This document shows, in pieces, positions 8,531-16,408 of a DNA stretch of 41,269 bases (position 1 is the first letter of the stretch; each line of letters starts with the position of its first letter). The translations under genes were made by a program, and so were the position numbers. This DNA is from CAG-390 sp045633005 (lineage in GTDB: Bacteria > Bacillota > Clostridia > Oscillospirales > CAG-272). The DNA is taken from positions 1-41,269 of the forward strand of contig JAZQXT010000042.1 of the NCBI GenBank assembly GCA_045633005.1, written 5' to 3'. The notes under the pieces were generated by a model, which was not told the DNA's origin, searched no databases, and worked only from the letters and a program-made list of their open reading frames with translations.

Positions 8531-9150
8531 TTGCCCTCGTCCTTTCCGAGATCGCATATACGCTGGAAGACGTAATTTGAAATATAGGTGTAATCGCTTG
8601 CCTTTTCGCCGCCCGCCGTGTACTCCTCAAAGCTTATCGGCTCGCCCACGATAACGCGGACGGGGCGCAAAAATCTCGTGCGATTTCCCTTGGATTTTAT
8701 AAATACGGGAAGAACGGTCGCCTTCGCATTAGCGGCGATAAGTCCCACGCCGCCCCTTACGGTAGTGGTGGACGGGTCAACGCCCTGTCGGCGCGTTCCC
8801 TGCGGGAACATTCCGACGCAATAGCCCTCATTCAGCATACGGATGCTCTTTTTAAGCACTCCCGCATCCGCGCCTCCGCGCTCAACGGGATATGCGCCAA
8901 GGCTTTTCAGAAGCCACGCGAGGACGGGGTTCTTGAAAAGCTCCGCCTTCGCCATAAAGCGCGGCTGTTGGCGGCGCATTACCGCGCAGATGTATACGGG
9001 GTCAAGAAACGATATGTGGTTCGCGCAAACGAGATAAGGTCCTTCGCTCTGCTTGGGCTCGTTCTTGCGGTTTTTGGAAAAGACCAAAAGCACTATTCTG
9101 ACGAGCCACGCGATAAGAAAATGCGCGACCGCGTAAAACTTACTTTTCAT
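8527..9150 (-). CDS. plsC: 1-acyl-sn-glycerol-3-phosphate acyltransferase
   Basis: Transfers the second acyl chain to make phosphatidic acid at the membrane. In its 207 residues, the catalytic HX4D is NHISFLDP with His45 and Asp50, and an N-terminal hydrophobic segment lies near residues 8-24. The substrate motif usually written FPEGTR reads FPQGTR here (115-120), so the acidic residue is replaced by glutamine. The start at 9150 lies inside the last codons of cmk and has GGAGG five bases upstream. The stop overlaps the start of ispH-S1 by four bases. Confidence 0.9.
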   Translation of the reverse strand: MKSKFYAVAHFLIAWLVRIVLLVFSKNRKNEPKQSEGPYLVCANHISFLDPVYICAVMRRQQPRFMAKAELFKNPVLAWLLKSLGAYPVERGGADAGVLKKSIRMLNEGYCVGMFPQGTRRQGVDPSTTTVRGGVGLIAANAKATVLPVFIKSKGNRTRFLRPVRVIVGEPISFEEYTAGGEKASDYTYISNYVFQRICDLGKDEGK

Positions 9151-9838
9151 CTGCGCCTCCGATATTCAGCTTATCCTCAATTATCTTCAAAGCCGCCGCG
9201 AGCGATTCATCGGGGGTAAAGCCCGAATTGTCAAGCAAAACGGCATCGTCTGCGGGCTTAAGGGGCGCTATATCGCGGCTACTGTCGCGTGCATCGCGCT
9301 CCTCGATATCGGCAAGTATTTTTTCAAAAACGGCGCTCTGCCCTCTTTCAAGCAGCTCCTTATATCTTCTCTCGGCTCTGTTGCGCGAGGACGCTACAAG
9401 GAATATCTTAACGTCGGCGTTTGGCAATATGACCGTTCCGATATCGCGTCCGTCCATTATCACGCTGTTTTTTTCAGCTATGGAGCGTTGCATATCGAAA
9501 AGAAACTGACGAACCTCGGGAATCGCGGAAACGGCGGAAGCGTAGTGGGAGATTTCATGCTCGCGTATTCGCTCACCGAGATTTTCGCCGTCAAGATACA
9601 TATACTGCGCACCGTCCTCAAAGCGTGCTTCCACTTTAATGCGCGGAAGAAGTGCACAAACCGCGTCGCGGTCCGTGGGCTCGATGCCAGCGCGGCGAGC
9701 GGCGTAGCCGACCGTGCGGTAGATAGCGCCCGTGTCGACGTAGGATATGTTCATTTTCTTGGCTATCGCCTTGGCAAGAGTGGACTTTCCCGCTCCGCTC
9801 GGACCGTCGATAGCGATATTCAAATGCTTTTTCATCAT
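9140..9838 (-). CDS. cmk: cytidylate kinase
   Basis: Phosphorylates CMP and dCMP to the diphosphates. The 232-residue length is typical. The P-loop is GPSGAGKST at 12-20, SYVDTGAIYRTVGY is the nucleoside-binding start, MDGRDIGTVILPNADVK is the family hallmark, and RNRAERRYKEL is part of the lid. AAGGAG lies just before the ATGATG start. It begins nine bases after the flavoprotein stop and its end overlaps the plsC start by 11 bases. The cmk-plsC-ispH order is typical of Clostridia. Confidence 0.95.
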   Translation of the reverse strand: MMKKHLNIAIDGPSGAGKSTLAKAIAKKMNISYVDTGAIYRTVGYAARRAGIEPTDRDAVCALLPRIKVEARFEDGAQYMYLDGENLGERIREHEISHYASAVSAIPEVRQFLFDMQRSIAEKNSVIMDGRDIGTVILPNADVKIFLVASSRNRAERRYKELLERGQSAVFEKILADIEERDARDSSRDIAPLKPADDAVLLDNSGFTPDESLAAALKIIEDKLNIGGADEK

Positions 9839-9847
9839 AGCATCTCC

Positions 9848-11089
9848 TTAATATTCAGCCGCGGCAATACCTGCGGCGCGGGCAGTAGACCAAGCGATCT
9901 GCAAATTATAGCCGCCCGTGTATCCGTCAACGTCTATTATCTCGCCCGCAAAATATAGTCCTTCGCATATTTTGGATTCCATAGTTTTCGGGGATATCTC
10001 CTTAACGGAAACGCCGCCGCGCGTGATGACTGCCTCGTCAAGCGAGCGGAAGCCCGATATCTGTACCTTGAAGCATTTAAGGCACGATATCATTGCCCTT
10101 CTCTGCTCCTTGGTAATAGAATTGACCTTCGTGCGCGGAGATATGCCCGTCATTTCGATGAAGGGCTCTATCATCTTTTGCGGAAGAAGCTCGGACAGCG
10201 AATTTACAAGGTCACGATTTTTATATTTTTCAAAATCCGAAAGAAGTCTTGCGTCAAGCGCCTTTTCGTCAATCGCGGGCTTTAAGTCTATCTGCGCCTC
10301 GTATCTGCCCGACGAGATATCGGAAAGATGCGCCGAGGCGGAAAGCGCCATAGGTCCCGTAAGACCGAAGTGGGTGAACATTATCTCACCGAAATCCTCC
10401 CATACCGCCTTTCCCGACGCGGTATCGGCAACGGTAAGCGCCACGTTTTTGAGAGAAAGCCCCTGCATTGAAGGGCAAAGGTGTCCACGGCAGACGAGCG
10501 GAACGAGAGAGGGGGTAAGTTCCGTAACGGTATGACCAAGCTCGCGGGCAAAGCGGTAGCCGTCGCCCTCCGAGCCCGTGCGCGGGTAGGATATTCCGCC
10601 CGTGCAGATAATGACCTTATCAAAGCTCATTTCCTTATCGGAAACAACGGTAAACGTGCCGTCGTCGTTCTTTTTTACGGCTTTCACGCGCTCACCGATA
10701 ACGCGACAGCCAGCCGCCGTGACCTCACGCGCGAGGGCGTTCACAACGTCCGCCGCCTTGTCGGAAACGGGAAAAACGCGCCTGCCGCGCTCGACCTTAA
10801 GCTCCACGCCGAGCGACTCAAAATAAGCCATAACGTCGCGCGGCTCGAATGCGGCAAACGAGGCAAACATAAACCTCGGATTGCGCGGTACGTTTTCAAG
10901 AAATTCGTCGCGCGTAGCGTCGTTGGTAAGATTACATCTTCCCTTGCCCGTGATACCGAGCTTTCTGCCCATACGGTTTTTGCCGTTGCGCTCAAAAACC
11001 GTAACGTCAGCACCCGCGCGTGCGGCAGTTGCCGCGGCGAGCATTCCAGCCGCGCCGCCGCCTATGACGGCAATACTTACGCCCGCCAT
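9848..11089 (-). CDS. HI0933-like FAD-binding flavoprotein
   Basis: A 413-residue flavoprotein of the HI0933/YhiN family, often annotated as an aminoacetone oxidase family enzyme. The Rossmann motif GGGAAGM lies at 10-16. GRKLGITGKGRCNLTN near 43-58 and the C-terminal block FAGEIIDVDGYTGGYNLQIAW are family signatures. The true substrate in bacteria is not established. The open frame extends upstream to 11140, but the ATG at 11089 starts exactly at the Rossmann strand and lies one base after the stop of the regulator gene, so I chose it. Second gene of the operon. Confidence 0.88.
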   Translation of the reverse strand: MAGVSIAVIGGGAAGMLAAATAARAGADVTVFERNGKNRMGRKLGITGKGRCNLTNDATRDEFLENVPRNPRFMFASFAAFEPRDVMAYFESLGVELKVERGRRVFPVSDKAADVVNALAREVTAAGCRVIGERVKAVKKNDDGTFTVVSDKEMSFDKVIICTGGISYPRTGSEGDGYRFARELGHTVTELTPSLVPLVCRGHLCPSMQGLSLKNVALTVADTASGKAVWEDFGEIMFTHFGLTGPMALSASAHLSDISSGRYEAQIDLKPAIDEKALDARLLSDFEKYKNRDLVNSLSELLPQKMIEPFIEMTGISPRTKVNSITKEQRRAMISCLKCFKVQISGFRSLDEAVITRGGVSVKEISPKTMESKICEGLYFAGEIIDVDGYTGGYNLQIAWSTARAAGIAAAEY

Positions 11090-11090
11090 A

Positions 11091-11954
11091 TCAGTTTGAG
11101 GCAGTGTCGTAGACCTCGTACTCCTCCCATATCTGCTCAAGCTTCTGGAGCTTTGTGCGGACGGTGGCGGGGTCTTTACGGGCTACGGACACTATCATAG
11201 CGTTTATTATCGAAAGTGGGGCAACGAGGGAGTCCACGAAGGACACCATATCGCTCCTTGCGATAAGGAGCTGGTCGGCAAGCGGTGCTATGGGGGAACG
11301 GTCGCTGTCGGTGATGGATATCACCTGCGCTCCGACTCCCTTGGCGTATTCCACCGCCTTTATTATCCTCTTGGAATATCTCGGAAAGCTGATGGCAACG
11401 AGCACGTCGCCCTCTCCGATGTGGTGTATCTGCTCAAACATCTCGCTTCCCGACGTGGTCTGAACGAGCTTTACGTCGTCAAATATCATCCGCAGGTTGA
11501 AATTGAGAAATCTCGCAAGCACGGAGGACGAGCGAACACCCATAATGTAAATATGCTTTGCTCTGATAAGCGCATCCGTTGCGGCATCAAACGCCGCGCG
11601 GTCGACGCATTCAAGCGTGTATCTGAGCTTTTCGATATCCGACGAAAGCACCTTATCAAGCACGTCGCCATCGCCAATGAGCAGATCGGTAACGTCCATT
11701 CTCTGAACGGAGGTCAAGCGCATTCTTATAAGCTCCTGCAAGGAGCGTTGCATATCGGGGTATCCGTCAAAGCCAAGCTCGATGGCAAAACGAACCACGG
11801 TGGACTCGGAAACTCCGACTATCCCACCGAGCTTTGAGGCGGTCATATATGCTACCTTATCGTAGTTTTCAAGCAAGTAAGTTGCAATAGCCCTTTGTCC
11901 CTTCGAAAAGGCGGGCATCTTCTCCTCTATCAAGGAAAGGAGACTGTTTTTCAT
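11091..11954 (-). CDS. MurR/RpiR family transcriptional regulator
   Basis: The 287 residues have an N-terminal helix-turn-helix of the HTH_6 type (residues 1-77, with TASKLGGIVGVSESTVVRF as its core) and a C-terminal SIS sugar-phosphate-binding domain (about 125-250, with IYIMGVRSSSVLARF and LVAISFPRYSKRII). The family senses phosphosugars. It is the first gene of an operon for a flavoprotein, CMP kinase, phospholipid synthesis and IspH-S1, none of which is sugar catabolism, so its target and ligand are unclear; it may control the operon or a distant locus. GGGAGG precedes the ATG. Confidence 0.9.
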   Translation of the reverse strand: MKNSLLSLIEEKMPAFSKGQRAIATYLLENYDKVAYMTASKLGGIVGVSESTVVRFAIELGFDGYPDMQRSLQELIRMRLTSVQRMDVTDLLIGDGDVLDKVLSSDIEKLRYTLECVDRAAFDAATDALIRAKHIYIMGVRSSSVLARFLNFNLRMIFDDVKLVQTTSGSEMFEQIHHIGEGDVLVAISFPRYSKRIIKAVEYAKGVGAQVISITDSDRSPIAPLADQLLIARSDMVSFVDSLVAPLSIINAMIVSVARKDPATVRTKLQKLEQIWEEYEVYDTASN

Positions 11955-12007
11955 TAAAACCTCCCGTGCGGTCGCGCCGCAACGTGTTTTATAAATTACA
12001 ATATATT

Positions 12008-12036
12008 ATTATATATCTTATATTCTTTTTTGTCAA
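12008..12036 (-). promoter_or_regulatory. perfect consensus promoter of the regulator-to-ispH operon
   Basis: Minus strand: TTGACA (12036-12031), 17-bp spacer, TATAAT (12013-12008). The -35 box overlaps the stop codon of the upstream PHP gene. The leader of about 50 bases is followed by GGGAGG. Confidence 0.85.
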
Positions 12037-12833
12037 GTAGCCACGGGCTTAAATACGCCGTCGGACATCACCCAAAGCTCCCTAAAGCCCACCTCGCGCA
12101 GAAGCGCGCGCGCCTCGTCAAAGGCAAAATCAAGCGTGTCTACGCCGTGGCTGTCGGACGAGAGGGTAACGCGCCCGCCCTCGTTTTTTATGACGCGCAG
12201 AAGCTCAACGTCGGGGTATGGGGACGTGCGGTATCCGCGAGCCATCGCGCCCGTGTTCACCTCGAAAATGCAATTTGCGCCAAGTGCGACCTTCGTATAC
12301 TTTTCCGCTATGCGCTGATATTCCGCCGAGGCAAAAAAGTCCGAAACGCCTATTTCCTTGTACTTCGTAAGGAGGTCAAAGTGACCTATGATATCGGGGC
12401 GGCGCTTCAATATATAATCGCAAAAGCTGCCGTAATATTCCTCGGCAAGTGACGCGCCGTCGCCGTGCCACGCATCAAGGCATTTTGCAAAATGCTCGGG
12501 ACTTGTGTCAAGGGAGTAAAAAACGCCGTCCTTTACGGAGTAGTGGCACGAGCCTATGATATAATCGAAGCGTGCGCGGTCGATCGGACAGCGTGCATCC
12601 TCCTCAACACCGACGTATACGCGAATTTTATCCTTGTATTTTTCAGAAAGTCGGCGTATTTCCGAAACGTAAGCGTCCATATCCTTCATACAGTAGCTCA
12701 GGTCGAAATCCGTATAGCCGTGACCCGAAAAGCCGAGCGAGGAAAATCCCTTTTCTATGGCGGAGCATATCATCTCCTCGGCGGAATTTGCCCCGTCGCA
12801 AAGTATCGTGTGCGTATGTAGATTTGAAAGCAT
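12033..12833 (-). CDS. PHP-domain phosphatase, histidinol-phosphatase-like
   Basis: A 266-residue PHP-fold metallophosphatase. Metal-ligand motifs are HTH at 6-8 (NLHTHT), a GHGYTDF loop near 40, GVEEDAR near 76, GSCHYSV near 93, GHFDLL near 152 and SSDSHG near 222. The length and layout fit HisK-type histidinol-phosphatase, the last phosphatase of histidine synthesis, but no other his genes are present, so another phosphate ester is possible. The ATG at 12833 has GGAGG at suitable spacing; the GTG at 12842 is too close to that site. No terminator is visible after it, so readthrough into the next operon is possible. Confidence 0.83.
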   Translation of the reverse strand: MLSNLHTHTILCDGANSAEEMICSAIEKGFSSLGFSGHGYTDFDLSYCMKDMDAYVSEIRRLSEKYKDKIRVYVGVEEDARCPIDRARFDYIIGSCHYSVKDGVFYSLDTSPEHFAKCLDAWHGDGASLAEEYYGSFCDYILKRRPDIIGHFDLLTKYKEIGVSDFFASAEYQRIAEKYTKVALGANCIFEVNTGAMARGYRTSPYPDVELLRVIKNEGGRVTLSSDSHGVDTLDFAFDEARALLREVGFRELWVMSDGVFKPVAT

Positions 12834-12872
12834 CAGCGTCACTCCTCCGCGTAATTTAATATTACAAACTGT

Positions 12873-12901
12873 ATTATAACATAATAAAGGTATAAAAGCA
12901 A
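12873..12901 (-). promoter_or_regulatory. promoter of the PHP phosphatase gene
   Basis: Minus strand: TTGCTT (12901-12896), 17-bp spacer, TATAAT (12878-12873). Confidence 0.65.
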
Positions 12902-12946
12902 GGTCGATTTTTATGAAATTAAATAAGGCAAATTGTTACAAAACTA

Positions 12947-12975
12947 TTTACATTTCGACTTATTTGTGCTATCAT
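12947..12975 (+). promoter_or_regulatory. promoter of the uracil permease gene
   Basis: TTTACA (12947-12952), 17-bp spacer, TATCAT (12970-12975). The leader of under 40 bases is too short for a PyrR attenuator. Confidence 0.6.
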
Positions 12976-13018
12976 TAGTTAGCAACAAATTGCAAAAAAC
13001 TTCACAGGAGGACTTTTT

Positions 13019-14383
13019 ATGAAGCTCGTCTACAACGTAAACGACAAACCTACCGCGGGTAAGCTCGTCGTTTTTGCCATCCAACAGCTCCTTGCCATCA
13101 TGGCGGCAACGCTCGTCGTTCCCGTTATCGTCGGTCATGGAATGAGTTCTGCCGCCGCACTTTTCGGTGCAGGTGTCGGTACTCTCGTTTACATCCTTTT
13201 CACTAAGAAAAAGAGCCCCGTTTTCCTCGGCTCGTCCTTTGCATTCATCGGCTCGATGGGTGCGGCGTTTGCGGGTGCCGCAAGCGTATCTCTCGGATAC
13301 CTCGGAATCATCATCGGTGCGGCTTGCGCGGGTCTGGTTTACGTTATCATTGCCGCCGTCGTTAAGGTTGCGGGCGTTAATTGGATAAACAAGCTGATGC
13401 CCCCCATCGTTATCGGCCCCACGGTTGCCATCATCGGTCTTTCCCTTGCGGGCAACGCCGTTGGCGATATGACCTCGGGCGGTCTTAAGGTAAACAACCT
13501 TTCCGTCGCTTCCGCCCCCATCGCAGTTCTCTGCGGTCTTGTTACGCTTCTTACCATCGTTATCGCTTCGGTATACGGCAAGAAGTCGGGCAAGCTCTTC
13601 CCCTTCGTTTACGGAATCCTCGCGGGATATGCGTTCTCCTCCGTCCTTACCGTTATCGGTAACGTCGCAGGCATTGACGCGCTGAAGGTAGTTGACTACT
13701 CCGCACTCAAGGCTCTCTTTGCCGACGGAGTTTCCCTCTCCTCCTTCCTCACCGTTCCCGATTTCACCTTCCTTACCGCATTCGGCGCGTTTGGCGAGCT
13801 TTCGGGCTCCTACGTCCTTACCGTCGTAGTCGCTTACGTTCCCGTTGCATTCGTAGTATTTGCGGAGCATATCGCAGACCACAAGAACCTCTCCTCCATC
13901 ATCGAAAGCGATCTTCTTGAGAACCCCGGACTTTCCCGCACTCTTCTCGGTGACGGTATCGGCTCGCTTGCGGGCGCACTCTTCGGCGGTTGCCCCAACA
14001 CCACCTACGGTGAGTCGGTCGGTTGCGTAGCAATTACCAAGAACGCTTCCGTATATACCATTATCGCCGCCGCTATCGGTGCTATCGCAATATCCTTCAT
14101 CTCCCCCTTCGTTGCATTCGTAAACTCCATCCCCTCTTGCGTAATGGGCGGCGTTTGTATGGCACTTTACGGATTCATCTCCATCTCGGGTATCAAGATG
14201 ATTCAGGGCATCGACTTCAACGAGAACAAGAACCTCTTCGTTGCTTCCTCCATTCTCATCGCGGGCGTTGGCGGACTCAGCCTCACCTTCGGTAAGGTAA
14301 CTCTTACCGCCGTTGCTTGCGCACTCATCATCGGCATTATCGTAAACCTCGTGGTTTCCGCCAAGAAGGACGACGCAGAGTAA
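13019..14383 (+). CDS. uraA: uracil/xanthine permease (NCS2 family), uracil-type
   Basis: Nucleobase:proton symporter of 454 residues with about 12-14 hydrophobic segments. It opens with QQLLAIMAATLVVPVIVG, typical of NCS2 transporters. The substrate motif is NTTYGESVG near 327, which resembles the TTYGEN of uracil permeases rather than the QNNG type of purine permeases. GGAGG precedes the ATG. The gene is monocistronic between its own promoter and a shared terminator, and no pyrimidine genes are adjacent. Confidence 0.92.
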   Translation: MKLVYNVNDKPTAGKLVVFAIQQLLAIMAATLVVPVIVGHGMSSAAALFGAGVGTLVYILFTKKKSPVFLGSSFAFIGSMGAAFAGAASVSLGYLGIIIGAACAGLVYVIIAAVVKVAGVNWINKLMPPIVIGPTVAIIGLSLAGNAVGDMTSGGLKVNNLSVASAPIAVLCGLVTLLTIVIASVYGKKSGKLFPFVYGILAGYAFSSVLTVIGNVAGIDALKVVDYSALKALFADGVSLSSFLTVPDFTFLTAFGAFGELSGSYVLTVVVAYVPVAFVVFAEHIADHKNLSSIIESDLLENPGLSRTLLGDGIGSLAGALFGGCPNTTYGESVGCVAITKNASVYTIIAAAIGAIAISFISPFVAFVNSIPSCVMGGVCMALYGFISISGIKMIQGIDFNENKNLFVASSILIAGVGGLSLTFGKVTLTAVACALIIGIIVNLVVSAKKDDAE

Positions 14384-14395
14384 TCTTACAAAGCC

Positions 14396-14424
14396 AAAAG
14401 GCAGTTGCAATGCAACTGCCTTTT
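14396..14424. terminator. bidirectional terminator between uraA and the acetyltransferase gene
   Basis: A 13-bp stem, AAAAGGCAGTTGC with its complement, and a three-base loop. T-runs follow on the plus strand. The stop codon of the opposite gene lies at its edge. Confidence 0.85.
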
Positions 14425-15006
14425 TTAATTTCTATAATCGCTCGCAAGAATCGAGCAAACGCCCACGTCGCGGTACTCGCCGCGAAGCAAAAGCGAGCCG
14501 CGGCTGATGCCCTCAAAGCGCATACCGACCTTTTCCATCACCCTGCGCGAAGCGTCGTTGCCGACGATGTATTTCGCCTCCAGACGATTGAGCGAAAGCT
14601 CATAAAATCCGAATTCTATGACGCGCTTTAGCGCCTCGGGCGCGATGCCGCGTCCGCGGTATTCGGGATTGATAACGTAGCCAAGCTCGGCAGAGTTGTT
14701 GGCAAAATCAAACCTTGTAAAGCCGCAAGTTCCTATCATTTTTTCGCAGAAGAAGCCCTCGCGCCAAACTACCGCCCAATCGAAAAACTCGCCGTTTCGG
14801 TAGCACTTGCCAACAAGGTCAAGGTAGTCGCGCGTATATTCCCTGCTCGGATGCGGCTGCCACGTCAGGTACTTCGTAACGTCGGCGCGGCGTGCATACT
14901 CAAACATATCGTAAGAATCCGCAGGGCGCATAGCGCGAAGCGTAAGTCGCGGAGTGGTCAGCGTGGGGATTTTGGAAAATATTCTTTTTGCGTCCTTTGC
15001 TTGCAT
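14425..15006 (-). CDS. GNAT N-acetyltransferase, RimJ/RimL-like
   Basis: The 193 residues match ribosomal-protein-alanine-type acetyltransferases. TLTTPRLTLRAMRPADSYDM is the family start, INPEYRGRGIAPEALKR near 110-126 holds the acetyl-CoA loop (R-G-R-G-I-A), and NDASRRVMEKVGMRFEG is the conserved C-terminal part. The substrate is unknown: a ribosomal protein, an antibiotic or a small amine. The frame is open to 15066, but the ATG at 15006 has GGAG five bases upstream and avoids overlap with the MFS gene, whose stop is 13 bases away. It is probably co-transcribed with that gene. Confidence 0.88.
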   Translation of the reverse strand: MQAKDAKRIFSKIPTLTTPRLTLRAMRPADSYDMFEYARRADVTKYLTWQPHPSREYTRDYLDLVGKCYRNGEFFDWAVVWREGFFCEKMIGTCGFTRFDFANNSAELGYVINPEYRGRGIAPEALKRVIEFGFYELSLNRLEAKYIVGNDASRRVMEKVGMRFEGISRGSLLLRGEYRDVGVCSILASDYRN

Positions 15007-15019
15007 TTTTACTCCAAAA

Positions 15020-16291
15020 TCAAGCGTTCTTTTTCTTAAAAGCGTTCCATCTGCCCGACGCGGCAAGGCAAAGCACCACGCTGACTATGGCAAGCACCGC
15101 CCAAAGCAGAACTGCCATTCCCCAGCCGCCCGCATCTGCCACGAGAGCTACGGCGTAGGGCGAGAGCGCACCGCCGATATAAGTAAGCGCGTTGAGAACT
15201 CCAACGACACCGCTGACGCGCCCTTCCTTCTTGAACGCACCGGGTATCCTCGTTATAAATATGTGGTTTGCGCCGTGCATACAGCCCGTAATGAGCGCCA
15301 TAAGCACGACGATGATGACAAACGTAAGCGTGTTTACGCAGTTCAAAAGCGGAATAATTATAAGCGCGGCGGCGGCGCACACGCCAAAGAGTATAGCAGA
15401 ACTTTTACCGTCCGCAGGGAGCGCGTAGCAAATGCGCTTAGCGATAAGCACGCACACGATACAGAAGATGGGCAAAATAGCCGTGGTAAGTATCGAAACG
15501 TCCGTGCCGAGTCCGCCGACCTCGGATATAAAATCGGGCATCCACGCGGTAATACCGTCGCGGAGCAGACCGTGGATGAGAACTGCGGGAATGAAGATGA
15601 AAAGTCCCGACTTGACGATTATGCGCAGAAGCGGTTCGGGCGCGTTTTCGCGCACGTCGCTGTCTTTCTTTCCGCTTGAAACGGCTTCTCCACTCGCGCC
15701 AATAAGCTTGGGCACGAGGAACATCCAACAGCTAAGCGCAATAGCACCCATAATTACGGGCAGGTAGAAGGCAAGTCTCCACTCGTTGTCAAATAAGCGC
15801 AGACAAAGCGGGATAAGAAGATAGGTAAGCACGGTTGCAACCTGTGAGGAGTTCGAAACGGCAACGCAGGTATCTATATAGCCCTTTTCGTCGTAATTTG
15901 CGGCAATAATTCTGCCAAGCGGCGGGCGAATGAGAGCTTGGAAAAATCCGTTGATTCCCCAAACGAGTGCCATAACGTATACCGAGGGGTAAAGCAGGGG
16001 CATCAGCAGATTACACAGCGATGCTCCTCCGAGTCCCAAGCAAACGAGCGGAATAGGCTTCACCTTATCCCCAAGCACGCCGCTGACGAACTGACCGAGT
16101 CCGTAGGTCACCGAGGTTGCAGAGATGGCGATTCCAAGCTCTGTCACAAGCTCGGGAAGCGTGAGGACGAGCTCGTCCGCGATAGCAAGACGCACCGCGG
16201 CGTAATTTATCCTCGTCATATAACTTGTAAAATACGCAAAACAGCAAAAAAATGATAAAAGCCGTTGCTTTGTGCTCAATCTATTAGCCAT
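15020..16291 (-). CDS. MFS transporter, organophosphate antiporter-like
   Basis: A 423-residue major facilitator with about 12 hydrophobic segments. The beginning, YFTSYMTRINYAAVRLAI, and the loop SGVLGDKVKPIP are reminiscent of the GlpT/UhpT (organophosphate:phosphate antiporter) branch. The arginines expected to bind phosphate cannot be verified by eye, so the substrate is open. The start at 16291 has AGGAG six bases upstream; an in-frame ATG at 16351 falls on the promoter and is excluded. First gene of a pair with the acetyltransferase. Confidence 0.85.
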   Translation of the reverse strand: MANRLSTKQRLLSFFCCFAYFTSYMTRINYAAVRLAIADELVLTLPELVTELGIAISATSVTYGLGQFVSGVLGDKVKPIPLVCLGLGGASLCNLLMPLLYPSVYVMALVWGINGFFQALIRPPLGRIIAANYDEKGYIDTCVAVSNSSQVATVLTYLLIPLCLRLFDNEWRLAFYLPVIMGAIALSCWMFLVPKLIGASGEAVSSGKKDSDVRENAPEPLLRIIVKSGLFIFIPAVLIHGLLRDGITAWMPDFISEVGGLGTDVSILTTAILPIFCIVCVLIAKRICYALPADGKSSAILFGVCAAAALIIIPLLNCVNTLTFVIIVVLMALITGCMHGANHIFITRIPGAFKKEGRVSGVVGVLNALTYIGGALSPYAVALVADAGGWGMAVLLWAVLAIVSVVLCLAASGRWNAFKKKNA

Positions 16292-16322
16292 AGCAAACTC
16301 CTTGTGTAAGCAATATACATAT

Positions 16323-16351
16323 ATTAAAGCATAAATTTTGAACTTTTTCAA
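16323..16351 (-). promoter_or_regulatory. promoter of the MFS transporter gene
   Basis: Minus strand: TTGAAA (16351-16346), 17-bp spacer, TTTAAT (16328-16323). Confidence 0.55.
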
Positions 16352-16370
16352 GGCTTTTGGAAATATTTAA

Positions 16371-16408
16371 GTAAATAAAAAAGGAGCTTTCGCTCCTTTT
16401 TTATTTAC
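16371..16408. terminator. terminator of the DUF1385 gene
   Basis: A perfect 17-bp stem (16371-16387 with 16392-16408) and a four-base loop. The core GGAGC/GCTCC is flanked by A and T runs. It directly abuts the DUF1385 stop codon. Confidence 0.88.

Noticed and set aside
12976..13018. PyrR attenuator before the uracil permease gene
   Set aside because: The leader is under 40 bases and holds no terminator/antiterminator pair.
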